Shown here: piece after piece, positions 1-9,344 of the stretch
Position numbering within the stretch: the first letter of the stretch is position 1
Layout: each line of letters begins with the position of its first letter
NCBI GenBank assembly: GCA_015179045.1
Contig: WHUZ01000259.1
Location: forward strand, 1-17,569
DNA: 17,569 bases
Direction: 5' to 3'
From: Kalaharituber pfeilii
Taxonomy: Eukaryota > Ascomycota > Pezizomycetes > Pezizales > Pezizaceae
Program-made: the position numbers and the translations under genes
The notes under the pieces: model-generated
What the model saw: only the letters and a program-made list of their open reading frames with translations
Told to the model about the DNA's origin: nothing
Database searches by the model: none

Positions 1-422
1 TACTATGACTGTTAGAACCGATGAGTAATTTGGCTACCTCTGGCCAAATTTGCTTACAATTCTACTACTACTTCAACCATAGTTACAGCCCTTTTGCTCT
101 TATATAGATTCGATCCTAAAGCTATTCACCTCTCAGATGACAATACCTATACCTCTCCAGCAGCTAAAGACTGGCTTAATAGGATGACAACTATTCATAA
201 CCATTTGCTACCTAAAGAAGATAAACAATAAATAGTTGAACCTATTCCTTGATAAAAGCAAGGATATTTCAAGTAAGAGACAAGATTTTTATTGATTGAA
301 ATAACTTAAAGGTTACTTCAGAAAATAATCAAACCTTGACTAATAAAATACATTAGTCTCTACTCTATCTCAAAAGTTGTCAATAATTATATATATGAGG
401 TAGCCTTGCCGCAAAGCATGCA
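1..422 (+). pseudogene. Ty3/Gypsy integrase C-terminal remnant
   Basis: Frame 1 reads LPLAKFAYNST followed by a stretch ending LNRMTTIHNHL, which matches the end of the integrase core of Ty3/Gypsy pol (the usual LAEFAYN block). Stops lie at 13-15, 22-24 and 229-231. After frame changes, further integrase C-terminal pieces follow (VTSENNQTLTNK near 300-350, then VNNYIYEVALPQSMH ending at about 425), which is where HPVFH normally comes next. The reading breaks off at the LTR that starts at 423, so that LTR was inserted into this older element. The sequence is AT-rich, unlike the GC-richer Gypsy element to its right, so it is probably a different and older family. It cannot be functional. Confidence 0.75.
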
Positions 423-1160
423 TGTTACGGCTAAGATGGAAACTTGCCTACCACTGTGGCAAGGGGCAAGGGTTCCACTACTAATTAGCTGCCACGGCTA
501 AAGGTGAAGACTTACCCACCAAGGGGAAAACACTGACCCTGCAATCGAACATAAGACCAATGCTGATTGACCAGACTGATCACCCGTTAGGCTTGGCTGT
601 TGATTCTCGCATCGTTTAGATAGGGCAGTACTACGGAAGGGTGTGTCATCCGGAATGCAGCTTGATGCATACACTCGAGTTACAGAAGCTTTATTAATAT
701 ACGCACATACATTAGTACATTCGTTATCTTTGTCCCGTACTATTTTTGCATGTTTTCGTTACGTGTGCCTATTACCACCGGTATTGGCATTAATAAGGAA
801 TCGCCGCATTGTCAGCCAATTATTCTTTTGTTGACTCCTCATGTATGGTTGCGCTGAAGTCTATATAAGTGCCGGCTGGTGATAGCATGGTTAGAAGAAT
901 CAAGACACAAGTGGTGTTCTAAGTCCTCTATAACTCTGAACCTATCATTCCATCATTACGCCCGTGAATCGCTCCACTCCACTGCGTGCCCCCCACCGAG
1001 TAGCTGCTCTTCCGGTCCGCCGTATACACCTCCGTAGCCATTCCGACCCACCGTATTCACACTTCCGGGACGACGCCGGCACCGCCGTTTTCCCCACCGT
1101 AGCCATAACATCCGGTCCCTTCCAGCACCCACCAGAGCCGAGCACCTCACGCCCGTAACA
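423..1160 (+). repeat. 5' LTR of Gypsy-1
   Basis: A direct repeat of 5536-6270 with roughly 95% identity by eye. It runs from TGTTACGGC to GCCCGTAACA. Compared with the 3' copy, most differences are transitions, and about 15 CpG sites present in the 3' LTR are TpG or CpA here. No clear tRNA primer site (TGG...) follows the LTR: the next bases are ttacaccgctcc. Short open frames inside it have no homology value. Confidence 0.95.
862..868 (+). promoter_or_regulatory. TATA box of the 5' LTR promoter
   Basis: TATATAA lies about 300 bp before the end of the LTR, within tctatataagtgccgg, and is conserved in the other LTR. Its position suits the U3/R promoter of an LTR retrotransposon. The start site itself is not visible. 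Confidence 0.6.
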
Positions 1161-2640
1161 TTACACCGCTCCTCTTTCACCTACCACCCCGCCTGCACAA
1201 TATCGGCACCGGAAGGCTTATCCGCTGCCTCCTCTTCCTCGAGGACCTCTCCCCGGAGATGTTGCCAACCTCCGTAATGAGTAAGCATCTCAAGGTAATG
1301 TATCCACCCCTTTCTTTCAGAGCCAGCAAGAACTGCAAAACACGATAACCCACGTTACCGAGCTACCGGCAAATATGCGTGATCAAGTATTGCAGCAGCT
1401 AGTATTCCAGCCAGCACCGACTCCGCAACGATGACAGCCAGCGCACCCTCCTTGACCTACCCAGGTCCGAAAGGTTCTTCTCCGAAGCATTCCCTCTGCC
1501 GGGTACTGATGGTGCGGTTTCCTCCGCAACCTGCAATTTTCCCTGACCCGAGTCGGCAAATCGCATGGCGCACTAAAACCTGATCCCGGAGGACCTCCTC
1601 CGCCGGGTATTGATGGTGCGGGTACTCCTCCTCCTCCTCTGTCAGTTATTGCCGTGGGGCCTTCCTCCTTCTTGTTATGTCTCCTCACGGCTCCCGCCGA
1701 GCCCGAGATTCGATCCTCCTCGTTACCCCCATGAGTCAGTTGATGCCGAGGGGCCTTTCTCGCCTCCTACCGCCTCCTGCGAAAATTCCCCACTCCAGAA
1801 AAGTTTGATGGGGATGAAAAAAGAGCTTGACAATTTTCTTCCTGGTTCCAACGATGGATCAGGAGTTCGTGAATCACTGCCGACGAGAAAACCTCTCTGC
1901 TTGGAGGGCCCTGTCCTCACCTTTTCTGTCGGAACCTCCTCAGCGTTATATGCCACAGCTCTCACCCTACTGCGTATGACCTTCTAGACTCCTCAGCCAT
2001 TGCTGAGGCTGCTCGAAACATTCGGACGCAAAGCAGTAGAGTAGGAGCGCAGGATTTTCTTAATTGAGATCGATGAGTTCAACGAACGTGGCAAAGACCC
2101 CCGACCCTGTCCTCATTTCCGACGTCTCCGCCAGCATTCGGAAGATGTCCGGAACTTTCTAGCGGGTCATCTTTGAGTATCAAAGCCATTGGAACCAATG
2201 GAAGTTTCCATTGCCGACCCTGGAAAGCCTGGGAATAAGCGCTTCACTCCCTCCACCACCATGACAAACATCACCTCCGTCAGCAGCAGCTCTACGATAC
2301 AGCCACCTCCACCTCCGAAGAACAAGAAGAGCGATGACATACCTGAAGAACTGATCAGAAGAAAGGCAACGATGCATCAGGTACAAGATCGACGTCATGC
2401 TGCAAAAAGAAGTGGTAGAAAACCCAACCGAAGCCAAAGAAGGAAGACAAAGGGGAAGTAAAAACGCCCTGGAGTCACGAAATCCACTCTCTCGACTAGC
2501 CAAAAGAAGACGAAGACAGATTCTGGCCACCTCATAGGCGTCGACGGATCCAAGAGGATCACTGAACTGTCTGACTTGGAGTGGATGGGGACCCTGCTCA
2601 GCGTGTAGGACTCCCCGTCATAGCGACCTCCTCAGTTGCG
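1161..2640 (+). pseudogene. Gypsy-1 gag remnant
   Basis: The stretch follows the 5' LTR and precedes protease, where gag belongs. Gag-like pieces are visible in shifting frames: a KFDGD motif followed, after a shift at an A-run near 1818, by KELDNFL (about 1805-1845), and a Pro/Ser-rich piece at 2189-2461 with PEELIRRK. A Cys-Ile-Arg stretch near 2372 in another frame may be the ruin of a CCHC zinc knuckle, but no intact knuckle can be read. Two similar 20-bp blocks (gccgggtaYtgatggtgcgg, near 1498 and 1602) repeat within the Pro-rich part. No frame stays open longer than about 125 codons. Confidence 0.6.
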
Positions 2641-3180
2641 AGGTAAAATTCAAAACTGGGAAGACCGTTAGGGCTATTGTGGACCGTGCGGCCCCTGCGC
2701 CGATTGTTTCCTTGGCAGACTGGGTAAGGAGTTGAAGATGAGGTCACGAAGTAAGACCTCGATGATCAATGATTCTTGTGAATCCTTCGTTTTCGTTTTC
2801 ATTTTCGTTTTTCGTTTTCTGGCGTCCCGGTTCCCGATTCTGTTTCCTCCGCTTTGGATTATGTGCCTTCTATTGGCATTCCGGGAAAATCTGATAAGGC
2901 ATTCGTTGATTTTATTTCGCCTTCTGTTCTGAACTGCCGCCAGACGATTTAAGGAATTTGTTTTCGATTTCGACGCCGACGTTATGGATATCTGCGGATG
3001 CATCATTGTGTCTAAGTCAACGGCGTTCTGAAGCATAGCATGTTTGATGCACTCGCGTTGATGTGCTTTCGGTTTTTTCTGATGATACCCTTGAAGAGGG
3101 TGATATTTCGTTGATTGAATCATGCGAGCACTAGTACTCGCGACACGTTAATGTTTTTTCTGAGGAACAGGTATGCCGCT
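2641..3180 (+). pseudogene. Gypsy-1 aspartic protease remnant and spacer
   Basis: At 2670-2711 the plus strand reads RAIVDRAAPAPIVS, which resembles the retroviral-type protease active site (IVDSGA) with the Ser-Gly replaced by Arg-Ala. The rest, up to the RT start, has no reliable frame. It includes a run of ttcgttttc-type repeats at about 2785-2820 that translates to Phe/Val repeats. A 149-codon minus-strand frame overlaps it and is judged a shadow. Assignment rests on the short motif and its place between gag and RT. Confidence 0.5.
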
Positions 3181-3962
3181 TACCTCTCACCAAAGCTGGG
3201 ATCATGAAATCCCTTTCGAGAATCCAAATGCGAAGCCTCCCCATAGTCCAGTGTACCTGGGAAGAAGATGAGGCTCTTTAGAGGTATATCGTCGAACACC
3301 TACCAGCAGGGAAGATACGAAGGTCAAGGTCAAAAGCAGCTTCACCGATTTTTTTCGGAAGATAGATGGGTCCCTCCGACCGTGCGTTGATTATAAGGGC
3401 ACTAAAGCAAACTCACCACTCCGAACAAACACCCTTTGCCCTTAACGTCGGAACTCCTCAAAAAGACCCAAAGCGGTAAATGGGTTACCAAACTCGATCT
3501 CAAGAACGGCTACAACCCCATGCGGATTAAGTCAGGCGACGAACGGTAGCTGTCAAACACAGCCAACGGCTTATTCGAAGTACCCAGTCATACCTCTTGG
3601 ACTCATCAACATACCTGCTTCCTTCGAAGAAATGATGGATGAGATCCTCACTTGCATCGAGTAGAGTTGTTTGGTACCTGGACTCTTAATCTATGAAGGC
3701 AAGTCCGAACGAGACCATAAAAGGATAGTGGAAAAGTGCTTGCCAAGATTGAGCAAACATGGGCTCGCGGTGCGAGTTCCATGTGCACGAAACCATGTTC
3801 CTTGGTCATTTTATTGATGGCCTCGAGATTAAGATGCACCCGTCCAAACTCTCTACCATTCGCGACTGGCCACAGCCGATTAAAGAAGGTGCAAGCCTTT
3901 CTAGGCTTTGCAAACTACTGCCGCCGATTCGTCCTCAACTACTACCGCCGACTTAATTTACT
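3181..3962 (+). pseudogene. Gypsy-1 reverse transcriptase remnant
   Basis: RT would copy the element RNA into DNA. Blocks appear in order but in different frames: WDHEIPFENP (about 3203), AGKIRRSRS, DGSLRPCVDY (from 3365), TKLDLKNGYN (from 3487), NTANGLFEVP, a broken catalytic block reading YLD at 3675-3683 and then LIYEGKSE after a shift, CEFHVHETMFLGHFIDGLE (about 3768-3825) and QAFLGFANYCRRFV (about 3892-3935). The second Asp of YLDD is lost. At least five frame changes and several stops make it dead. Order and spacing match Ty3/Gypsy RT. Confidence 0.85.
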
Positions 3963-4600
3963 CCGCTACAACCCGACCGCTTACAAGCCTTGACCGGAGA
4001 CATACCCTTTATTTAGGGGGGCAGAGCAGCAAGCTGCTTTTACGGAACTCCAAGACAAGTTCATCAGTGCCCCCATACTGCGACAGTTCGATCGATCCCT
4101 GCCACGATTATGAAACCGACTGCTCAGACCAGGCACTCGCTGGCGTCTTGAGCTTAAGAATGACGTTACCACCCTTCACCCTGCGAGTACCACTCCCGAA
4201 TACTGACCCCTGCCGAACGAAACTACCTCTATCCACGATAACGAACTCTTGGCAATCCTTGATTGTACAAATAGAGGATAGAGCTATTGGGAATTAAGTT
4301 CACCGTCTTCACTAACCACCACGCACTTCACCACCAAACAACGCCTCAACAACCAGCAAGCCAACTGGAGCCAGAAACTCTCCGAATTCGATTACGTCAG
4401 CCTAACGGCAAAGCGGACGCTCCATCTCGGACTGGTGAAGTGGAAGACGTGTGGACTGATATCCCTGGGGTCAACGGTGACGAATGGGTGAGGAACGATG
4501 ACGGGCTAGGTACCCGAACCATATTCGAAGTGATAAGTGATGATGCCACGACAGTAACGTGGCTCGACACTGGGGTGTGCATCGGACTCCTCTCTCGGAA
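3963..4600 (+). pseudogene. Gypsy-1 RNase H remnant
   Basis: Directly downstream of RT, shifted frames give FTELQDKFISAPILRQFD (about 4039-4092), ETDCSDQALAGVLSL (about 4110-4155), IHDNELLAIL and then GIKFTVFTNHHALHH (about 4287-4335), NNQQANWSQKLSEFDYV, and PNGKADAPSR (about 4404-4433). These are the tether and RNase H blocks of Ty3/Gypsy pol: the TDAS-like catalytic block, the ELLA helix, the TDHxxL block and the N-G-K-ADALSR end. At least four frameshifts interrupt it. Confidence 0.8.
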
Positions 4601-5083
4601 CTTCTACTGGGACGGCTGAGAGTAGCCGATTATGTCGCCGGTTGTGCAGCCTGCTTGAAGGCCAAAGCCGACCGACATCCGAGGCAAACTAGACTTATGC
4701 CAACGCCTACTAGTAGGAAGCCTTGGAGGAGATAGCTATGGACTTTGTTGGAGAACTACCAAGGGCTTTAACGCTATTTCAGTTGTCACAAACCGGTTCA
4801 CCGAAATGCAGCGCTGCACTATACACCGGTAAAAAACACTTGGACAACTCGAGACGTCGCCAACGCCTTCAATGACGTCCTCAGGCAATTTGGTCTACCC
4901 CGCCACATCACCTCTGAACGTGGACCACAATTCGCCTCAGCCCTTCGAAAAGACATTACAGAACTCCAACTCTGTACCACTTACCACCCCCAGACCGACA
5001 GAGTCTCTGACGCGCAACGTCTGGTATTGCAGAGAGTGTGTAATACAGACTCCCAAATAGTATCTCCACATCTTCCATGACCG
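4601..5083 (+). pseudogene. Gypsy-1 integrase remnant, internally deleted
   Basis: Readable pieces are RVADYVAGCAACLKAKADRHP near 4619-4680, which holds the C-x2-C of the HHCC zinc-binding region, MDFVGELP near 4738, RHITSERGPQFASAL near 4900, which contains the second catalytic-site block with Glu where Asp is expected, and TTYHPQTDRVSDAQR near 4975-5020. After this the reading jumps to the chromodomain within about 60 bp, so the end of the core and the GPY-type C-terminal domain (on the order of 200 residues) are missing. It is not functional. Confidence 0.8.
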
Positions 5084-5212
5084 AACTATGGCAGAGATGA
5101 CGAGACTTGGGAAACGGTTGAGAATCTTCGTAGATCGTTGGAATCTGTCAGAGAGTTCCACGATCAACATCCGAGGAAGCCTTCGGGACCCTACGGTCCA
5201 ATAAAGCATTGA
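5084..5212 (+). pseudogene. Chromodomain C-terminal half of Gypsy-1 pol
   Basis: An open frame of 42 codons ending in TGA reads YGRDDETWETVENL and then SVREFHDQHPRKP. This matches the second half of a chromodomain (GY...TWEP..NL....LV.EFH). In chromoviruses this domain at the end of integrase binds modified histones and directs insertion into heterochromatin. The first half, with the YLVKW strand, is gone. Trp is present but the usual WEP is WET. The TGA at 5210-5212 probably marks the original end of pol. Confidence 0.75.
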
Positions 5213-5521
5213 TGGCTCATGGGACAGAGCATATCGCACAAATGGGAATTCTGTGCTGCCATGCTACTCGGATGGTTCGTTGACGTGAGTACCTTTTCCT
5301 TACGAAGACTTTTTCCCACTGGGTTTTGTCTTCGGGAAGGTTTTTAACGGCTCACTGATGATGAGTGAAAGACACACCAGTCTCACCATCGGCCACGGGC
5401 AACTGCGGTTCAGCTCGTGTGTTACCTCGCGTATAAGGTACGCCGATAGCCAAAGTATGAGACCCACAATCCCAATTAGTTCGGTTTTCTGTTGGTGATT
5501 GTTACTCGGGACGAGTACCCT
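5213..5521 (+). other. Gypsy-1 3' untranslated region
   Basis: No coding frame is recognised between the pol stop and the polypurine tract. The stretch carries the conserved-looking block at 5310-5352, reported separately. The remainder shows no repeat or structure that I can support. Confidence 0.5.
5310..5352 (+). other. TTTTTCCCACTGGG block in the 3' UTR
   Basis: The block reads tttttcccactgggtttt, then gtcttcgggaaggttttt and aacgg. It contains short self-complementary parts (ccca/tggg and ttccc-like/gggaa). A very similar motif is known near the 3' ends and LTRs of many plant Copia elements, where it is thought to act in RNA 3' processing. I recall this from general knowledge and have not checked it by search. 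Here it lies about 180 bp before the polypurine tract of a Gypsy element. Confidence 0.4.
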
Positions 5522-5535
5522 AAACGGGGGGGTAA
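5522..5535 (+). other. Polypurine tract of Gypsy-1
   Basis: aaacgggggggtaa abuts the 3' LTR start. The G7 run at 5526-5532 is the likely RNase H-resistant primer for plus-strand DNA synthesis. Confidence 0.7.
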
Positions 5536-6270
5536 TGTTACGGCTAAGGTGGAAACTTGCCTACCACTGTGGCAAGGGGCAAGGGTTCCACTACTAATTA
5601 GCTGCCACGGCTAAAGGTGAAGACTTACCCGCCAAGGGGAAAACGCTGACCCTGCAATCGAACATAAGACCAATGCTGATTGACCGGACTGATCACCCGT
5701 TAGGCTTGGCTGTTGATTCTCGCATCGTTTAGATAGGGCAGTACTACGGAAGGGTGTGTCATCCGGAATGCAGCTTGATGCATACACTCGAGTTACGGAA
5801 GCTTTATTTATATACGCACATGCATTAGTACATTCGTTATCTTTGTCCCGTACTATTTTTGCATGTTTTCGTTACGTATGCCTATTACCACGGTATTGGC
5901 ATTGATAAGGAATCGCCGCGGGCCAGCCAATTATTCATTTGTTGACTACTCATGTATGGCTGCGCTGAAGTCTATATAAGCGCCGGCTGGCGATAGCATA
6001 GTTAGAAGAATCAAGACACAAGCGGTGTCCTAAGTTTCTCTATAACTCTGAACCTATCGTTCCCTCATACGCCCGTGAATCGCTCCGCTCCGCTGCGTGC
6101 TCCCCGCCGAGTAGCTGCCCTTCCGGTCCGCCGTATACACCTCCGTAGCCATTCCGACCCGCCGTATTCACACTTCCGGGACGACGCCGGCACCGCCGTT
6201 TCCCCACCGTAGCCGTAACATCCGGTCCCTTCCAGCGCCCACCGGAGCCGAGCACCTCACGCCCGTAACA
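5536..6270 (+). repeat. 3' LTR of Gypsy-1
   Basis: The second copy of the LTR, with TGTTACGG and CCGTAACA ends. It retains CpG at about 15 positions where the 5' copy has TpG or CpA. Its last base abuts Copia pol sequence read on the minus strand, so this end is a real insertion junction in a Copia element. Confidence 0.95.
5973..5979 (+). promoter_or_regulatory. TATA box of the 3' LTR
   Basis: TATATAA in tctatataagcgccgg, the same place in the LTR as the box at 862-868. Confidence 0.55.
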
Positions 6271-6849
6271 CTTTCCAGTACGGGCTTGTTGTTCGGTGGG
6301 GTGGTCTTTATCTGTGCTAACTGCTTTTGATTGTCCGGGTTTTTGAATCTCTGTAATCCAAGTTTTCCGACAAAAATACTCAACAGCTTTATGGCCATCT
6401 GTTGGTACAGGTTCGACTTCTTCAACTGATGCTTTGAAAATGTCTCCTTCTTCAGGTATTAGTGCTGGTTTGTCAAACAACCTCTTCCTTGATGATTTCT
6501 GGTTGTCTTTGGCTTTGTCTGAAGGTCTTCGAGTTCTACTACTTTCCCTACTCCCATGAAGTTTGGTCCATTCCGCAGGTGTCTTGTGGTAGCACTTTTT
6601 CGTAGGTGGTGCTAATAGTACCGTATAGTATTGTTTGACCTGTTGAGGAGTTTTTTCTGGAGTTATGGGTCGTTTACTTTTGGTTTCGAGTTAGAGTTTC
6701 AACTGGATTTCTGATTCAGATTCGGGTCCAGGTTCAGATTCGGTTTCAGATTCGGACTCGGTTTCGGGTTCAACAATTGACACTAGGTTTTTTGCTAATT
6801 TTTCTGCCCCCCTCAAGTCTAAGACTCGATATATTCCATGTGTCTCAGT
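6271..6849 (-). pseudogene. Copia pol linker between integrase and RT
   Basis: Minus-strand reading gives DLRGAEKLAKNL, then an acidic Glu/Ser/Thr repeat (ESESETESEPGPESESE, about 6710-6770, encoded by gattcRg-type hexamers), basic stretches such as KTPAEWTKLHG, and finally LFDKPALIPEEGDIFKASVE with EQQARTGK at the edge. In Copia polyproteins such a low-complexity linker sits between integrase and RT. The RT start is cut off by the Gypsy-1 LTR. A stop interrupts the frame near 6690. Confidence 0.6.
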
Positions 6850-7640
6850 ATACCCTATTATCCTTCATTCCCATGATCTTGCCCCTAATTTTCCTGTATG
6901 ATTGTAGTCATAACAGGTGACCCTTTCTCCAAACGGTCTCAAGAACTTCCTTTCTTCTACAGGGTTTTTCTTAAGTAGTACTTCTATGGGTGTTTTTCCA
7001 TTTAGTGCCTTATGGGGGATCCGGTTTTTTGTATATGAGCTCCAGCTGCTGGCTTTATCCCATTTACCTTCTAGAATAGCTAGTGATGTCACCAGTATTG
7101 CGGTTCTGCTCATTGTCATGATGGTTCGGTTTGCTCGTTTGGCTATAGCATTTGTCTTGCTATGTACTAGCACTATCTCTTTTAGCTTTGTTCCTCGTTT
7201 TCGTAGCTTGCTTTTGAGATCCTTATTTCTGAATTCTCCTCCTCAATCTGCTTGTATCTCTGCTATCTTCCATCCTTCTCCTGATACTGCTGCTTCCAAT
7301 GCTTCGATAATTTCCATTAATGCAGTTTTTGTATCAGATTTTTGTCGGAGTGGTTTAGTGACTATATATCGGCTATAGTCATCTGTGCTACTAGGAGGTA
7401 TTCATATTGTTTTCCTGGTATTACTGGTTTGACTGGTCCTATAAGGTCCGCATATAGTTGTTCCAGTGGTCTGCTCATTCGGATTATTATTCCGCCTTTC
7501 TTTTTTCCTTGATCTTTGGCAGGTGGCTTTGTTGCTTTGCTTTCTCTATATGCTTCACACCTAGGGGGTTTTTGGAACTTAGGGCATTGTAGGAGATTTT
7601 TGGAGGGTATTGTAAGAGATGTGTCCATACCTTTCATGTA
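6850..7640 (-). pseudogene. Copia integrase, inactivated
   Basis: Integrase would insert the element DNA. HERYGH (His codons at 7636-7638 and 7621-7623) and RCEAY supply the HHCC zinc region, but the last Cys is Tyr (TAT, 7548-7550). The first catalytic Asp is in LYADLIGP. After a frameshift near 7383 comes DDYSRYIVTKPL, then QAD followed by TGA (7243-7245) where Trp is usual, then GGEFRNKDL. The catalytic Glu of the NAIAERANRT block is Lys (AAA, 7138-7140). Another shift lies in the T5 run at 7597-7601 (A5 on the coding strand). RIPHKALNGKTPIEVLL is the usual end of the core. Both lost residues and the stop are G-to-A changes on the coding strand. Confidence 0.85.
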
Positions 7641-8099
7641 GTTCCTTTGCTAATTCCACATTTGATGCTCGGATTTTTGCTACTTCCTCTGGTCTTATCC
7701 ACATAGCCTCTCTATTGTTTTTAATCATATTAAATATGATTTTCTTCCCCTTTTTTAATACAGCTCTTTCTCCCTTATGTATGACTACATGGTCTCCTTT
7801 TATTCTCTGACCGCTCACAAGATTAGAGTATGCTGGGTCATATAATGCATCGTGGAGGAGGTGGGTGATTCCATTATGCTCAAAAACCAAAGTCCCTTGT
7901 TTCTTGCATATAGAGAGAGTATTGTCGTGGGCTCGTACTTCGAGATGTGTATCCTTTATGTCTCTTAGTCGCCATAATTCGTTAGTCGTATGGTGGGATG
8001 TGCCAGTATCGTATTCGTAGTAATTTGTCTTAGTGGCTGGATCTGCCATCTTGACTCTGATTGCCCCAATGTGCACTCCCTCGCTATCCGACTCCTCCT
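7641..8099 (-). pseudogene. Copia aspartic protease and pre-integrase region
   Basis: The frame reads YYEYDTGTSHHTTNELW, where DTGTS (Asp codon at 8008-8010) is the active site of the retropepsin that cuts the polyprotein. LVFEHNGITHLLHDALYDP and YSNLVSGQRIKGD follow, the flap and C-terminal part typical of Copia proteases. KGKKIIFNMIKNNREAMW leads into the pre-integrase zinc region. The stretch is open and in the same frame as gag, consistent with a single gag-pol polyprotein. It is the best preserved part of this element, but it sits between broken neighbours. Confidence 0.85.
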
Positions 8100-9186
8100 C
8101 TTTGACCTCGGCTTTAGCTGCCTTTTTCTCCTCTTTCGCCTTTCCCCAACATTCTGATTCCTCATGGCCGAGTCCTTTCTTCCCGTGTTTTTTGCACCAT
8201 TCATAGATTTTCTTCTTTCTCTTCCCTTCATTTCTCTTAAGTACAATCGGGTCATCCTTGGAATTTCCAGTCTAGTTCTTTTTCGATGCCTTTTGCTTTG
8301 TAGTGATATATTCCCTGAGCTTCCTTGTCATATCGTCATATGCGTGATCTTTTGCCCTGATATTTTCGATAGTATTGCTGTAAAAGCTAGGGAATGATCG
8401 GAGGAGAAATTCTGTTTTGGCCTTATCTGACTCGGAAAATGCCTTAAGCCCCTTCCGAAATCCATCATCACTGCTCAGGTCAGCTCTAGACATGATCCCA
8501 GTAAAGGAGTTCCATATGTGCTCACATTCCGTAATATGTTCTTCGACACTGGTTTTTCTGTCATCATAGAAAATGTCAAGGCTACTTAGAAGGGAGTAGA
8601 ATTCAGTTGATGTTTTTCCTTGGAACGCCTTTTTTAGTTCTTCGTGGACCTTTTTTGCAGTAGTGAGACTCCCTATCCTTGCTCTAACATGGTCTTTACA
8701 ATTTTTCTTTATGGTTAGAATAGCTATAGTATTAGCATCTTTCCATACTCGGGCTGCTTTTTTATCTGCTTTTCCTGATAATGATGATGTGGTCCCTTTA
8801 GTTTTGATAGATTCTAGACCAGTTGGTTGAGCGTAGTCTCCAGTTACTACATCCCATACCCTGTATTCTTCGTTAACTGGAATTAAATCTAAATAATTTT
8901 TTATAGAGATAATCTACTCAGAGTAGGTAGAAGAGCCAGATAACTTGACATCTAGCGTTGGGACTTTTCGGCTGATGGTAGTTTCGGACATCTTTGGTAG
9001 ATTCGATGGAGGTGGAGATGGTTGAGTAGTCTCGTCGGTCGGGGTGTCAACAGGTTCGATAGTTATTGTATTGACTGGGAAGCTTCGAGAGAGGATATCT
9101 GTGATTTGTTGTTCAGGAGCAGTTCGATCGATGGGGAGTGGTCGTGGTGTGTTTTCTTCTGGTACTTGATTAGATCTGGACATCAA
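8100..9186 (-). pseudogene. Copia gag with zinc knuckle
   Basis: The likely start is one of the ATGs at 9181-9186 (MMSRSNQVPEE). A Pro/Thr-rich head is followed by PTLDVKLSGSSTYSE, then a TAG at 8914-8916 where Copia gag usually has Trp, then ISIKNYLDLIPVNEEYRVWD. The UBN2-like gag core continues (KKAARVWKDAN, LKKAFQGKTSTEFYSLLSSL, TECEHIWNSFTG) to REYITTKQKASKKN and a second TAG at 8272-8274. The zinc knuckle WCKKHGKKGLGHEESEC (8149-8196) has His in place of the second Cys, a form seen in fungal Copia elements. Apart from the two stops the frame is continuous. Confidence 0.85.
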
Positions 9187-9344
9187 CTGGTTTTAGGTTT
9201 CGTGTGTTGCCACTTTAGTTTATATAGTTCGGTGGTAAGGGCCCTATCATGTTGGCCACTTGGGTTTTTCCCTTTTATTTTTGCTTTTGATCACTCTGCT
9301 TGTCTTTGGATAAATTTTGTCCTTGACTAGCTTGTAATCGGAGG

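Larger units (their letters stand above)
423..6270 (+). mobile_element. Degenerate Ty3/Gypsy chromovirus with two LTRs (Gypsy-1)
   Basis: Two direct repeats of 738 and 735 bp begin TGTTACGG and end CCGTAACA, an 8-bp inverted terminal pair of the TG...CA type. Between them lie, in order on the plus strand, remnants of gag, protease, RT, RNase H, integrase and a chromodomain, followed by a G-rich polypurine tract against the 3' LTR. That order defines a Ty3/Gypsy chromovirus. All coding parts are frameshifted, so the copy is dead. The 5 bp outside the LTRs (atgca on the left, ctttc on the right) do not match. The left flank is a Gypsy integrase and the right flank a Copia pol, so this is not a simple single insertion. 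Confidence 0.9.

Noticed and set aside
643..1158. Open frames of 63-64 codons inside the 5' LTR
   Set aside because: They lie wholly in LTR sequence, are not preserved as frames in the 3' LTR, and resemble no protein.
1264..1320. Possible intron with gtaa...cttttctttcag-like ends after the 5' LTR
   Set aside because: The spacing is too short or arbitrary, and no coherent frame exists on either side in this decayed gag.
2674..3123. 149-codon minus-strand frame in Gypsy-1
   Set aside because: It overlaps the protease-RT spacer on the wrong strand, has Lys/Arg/Asn-rich composition from repeats, and shows no motif.
3000..3180. A separate gene between the Gypsy-1 protease and RT
   Set aside because: No frame over 60 codons on the plus strand and no motif. 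It is treated as pol spacer.
7965..8255. Arg-rich 96-codon minus frame in the Copia gag
   Set aside because: It is a shifted-frame shadow. The true gag-protease frame runs through the same bases with a zinc knuckle and DTGTS.
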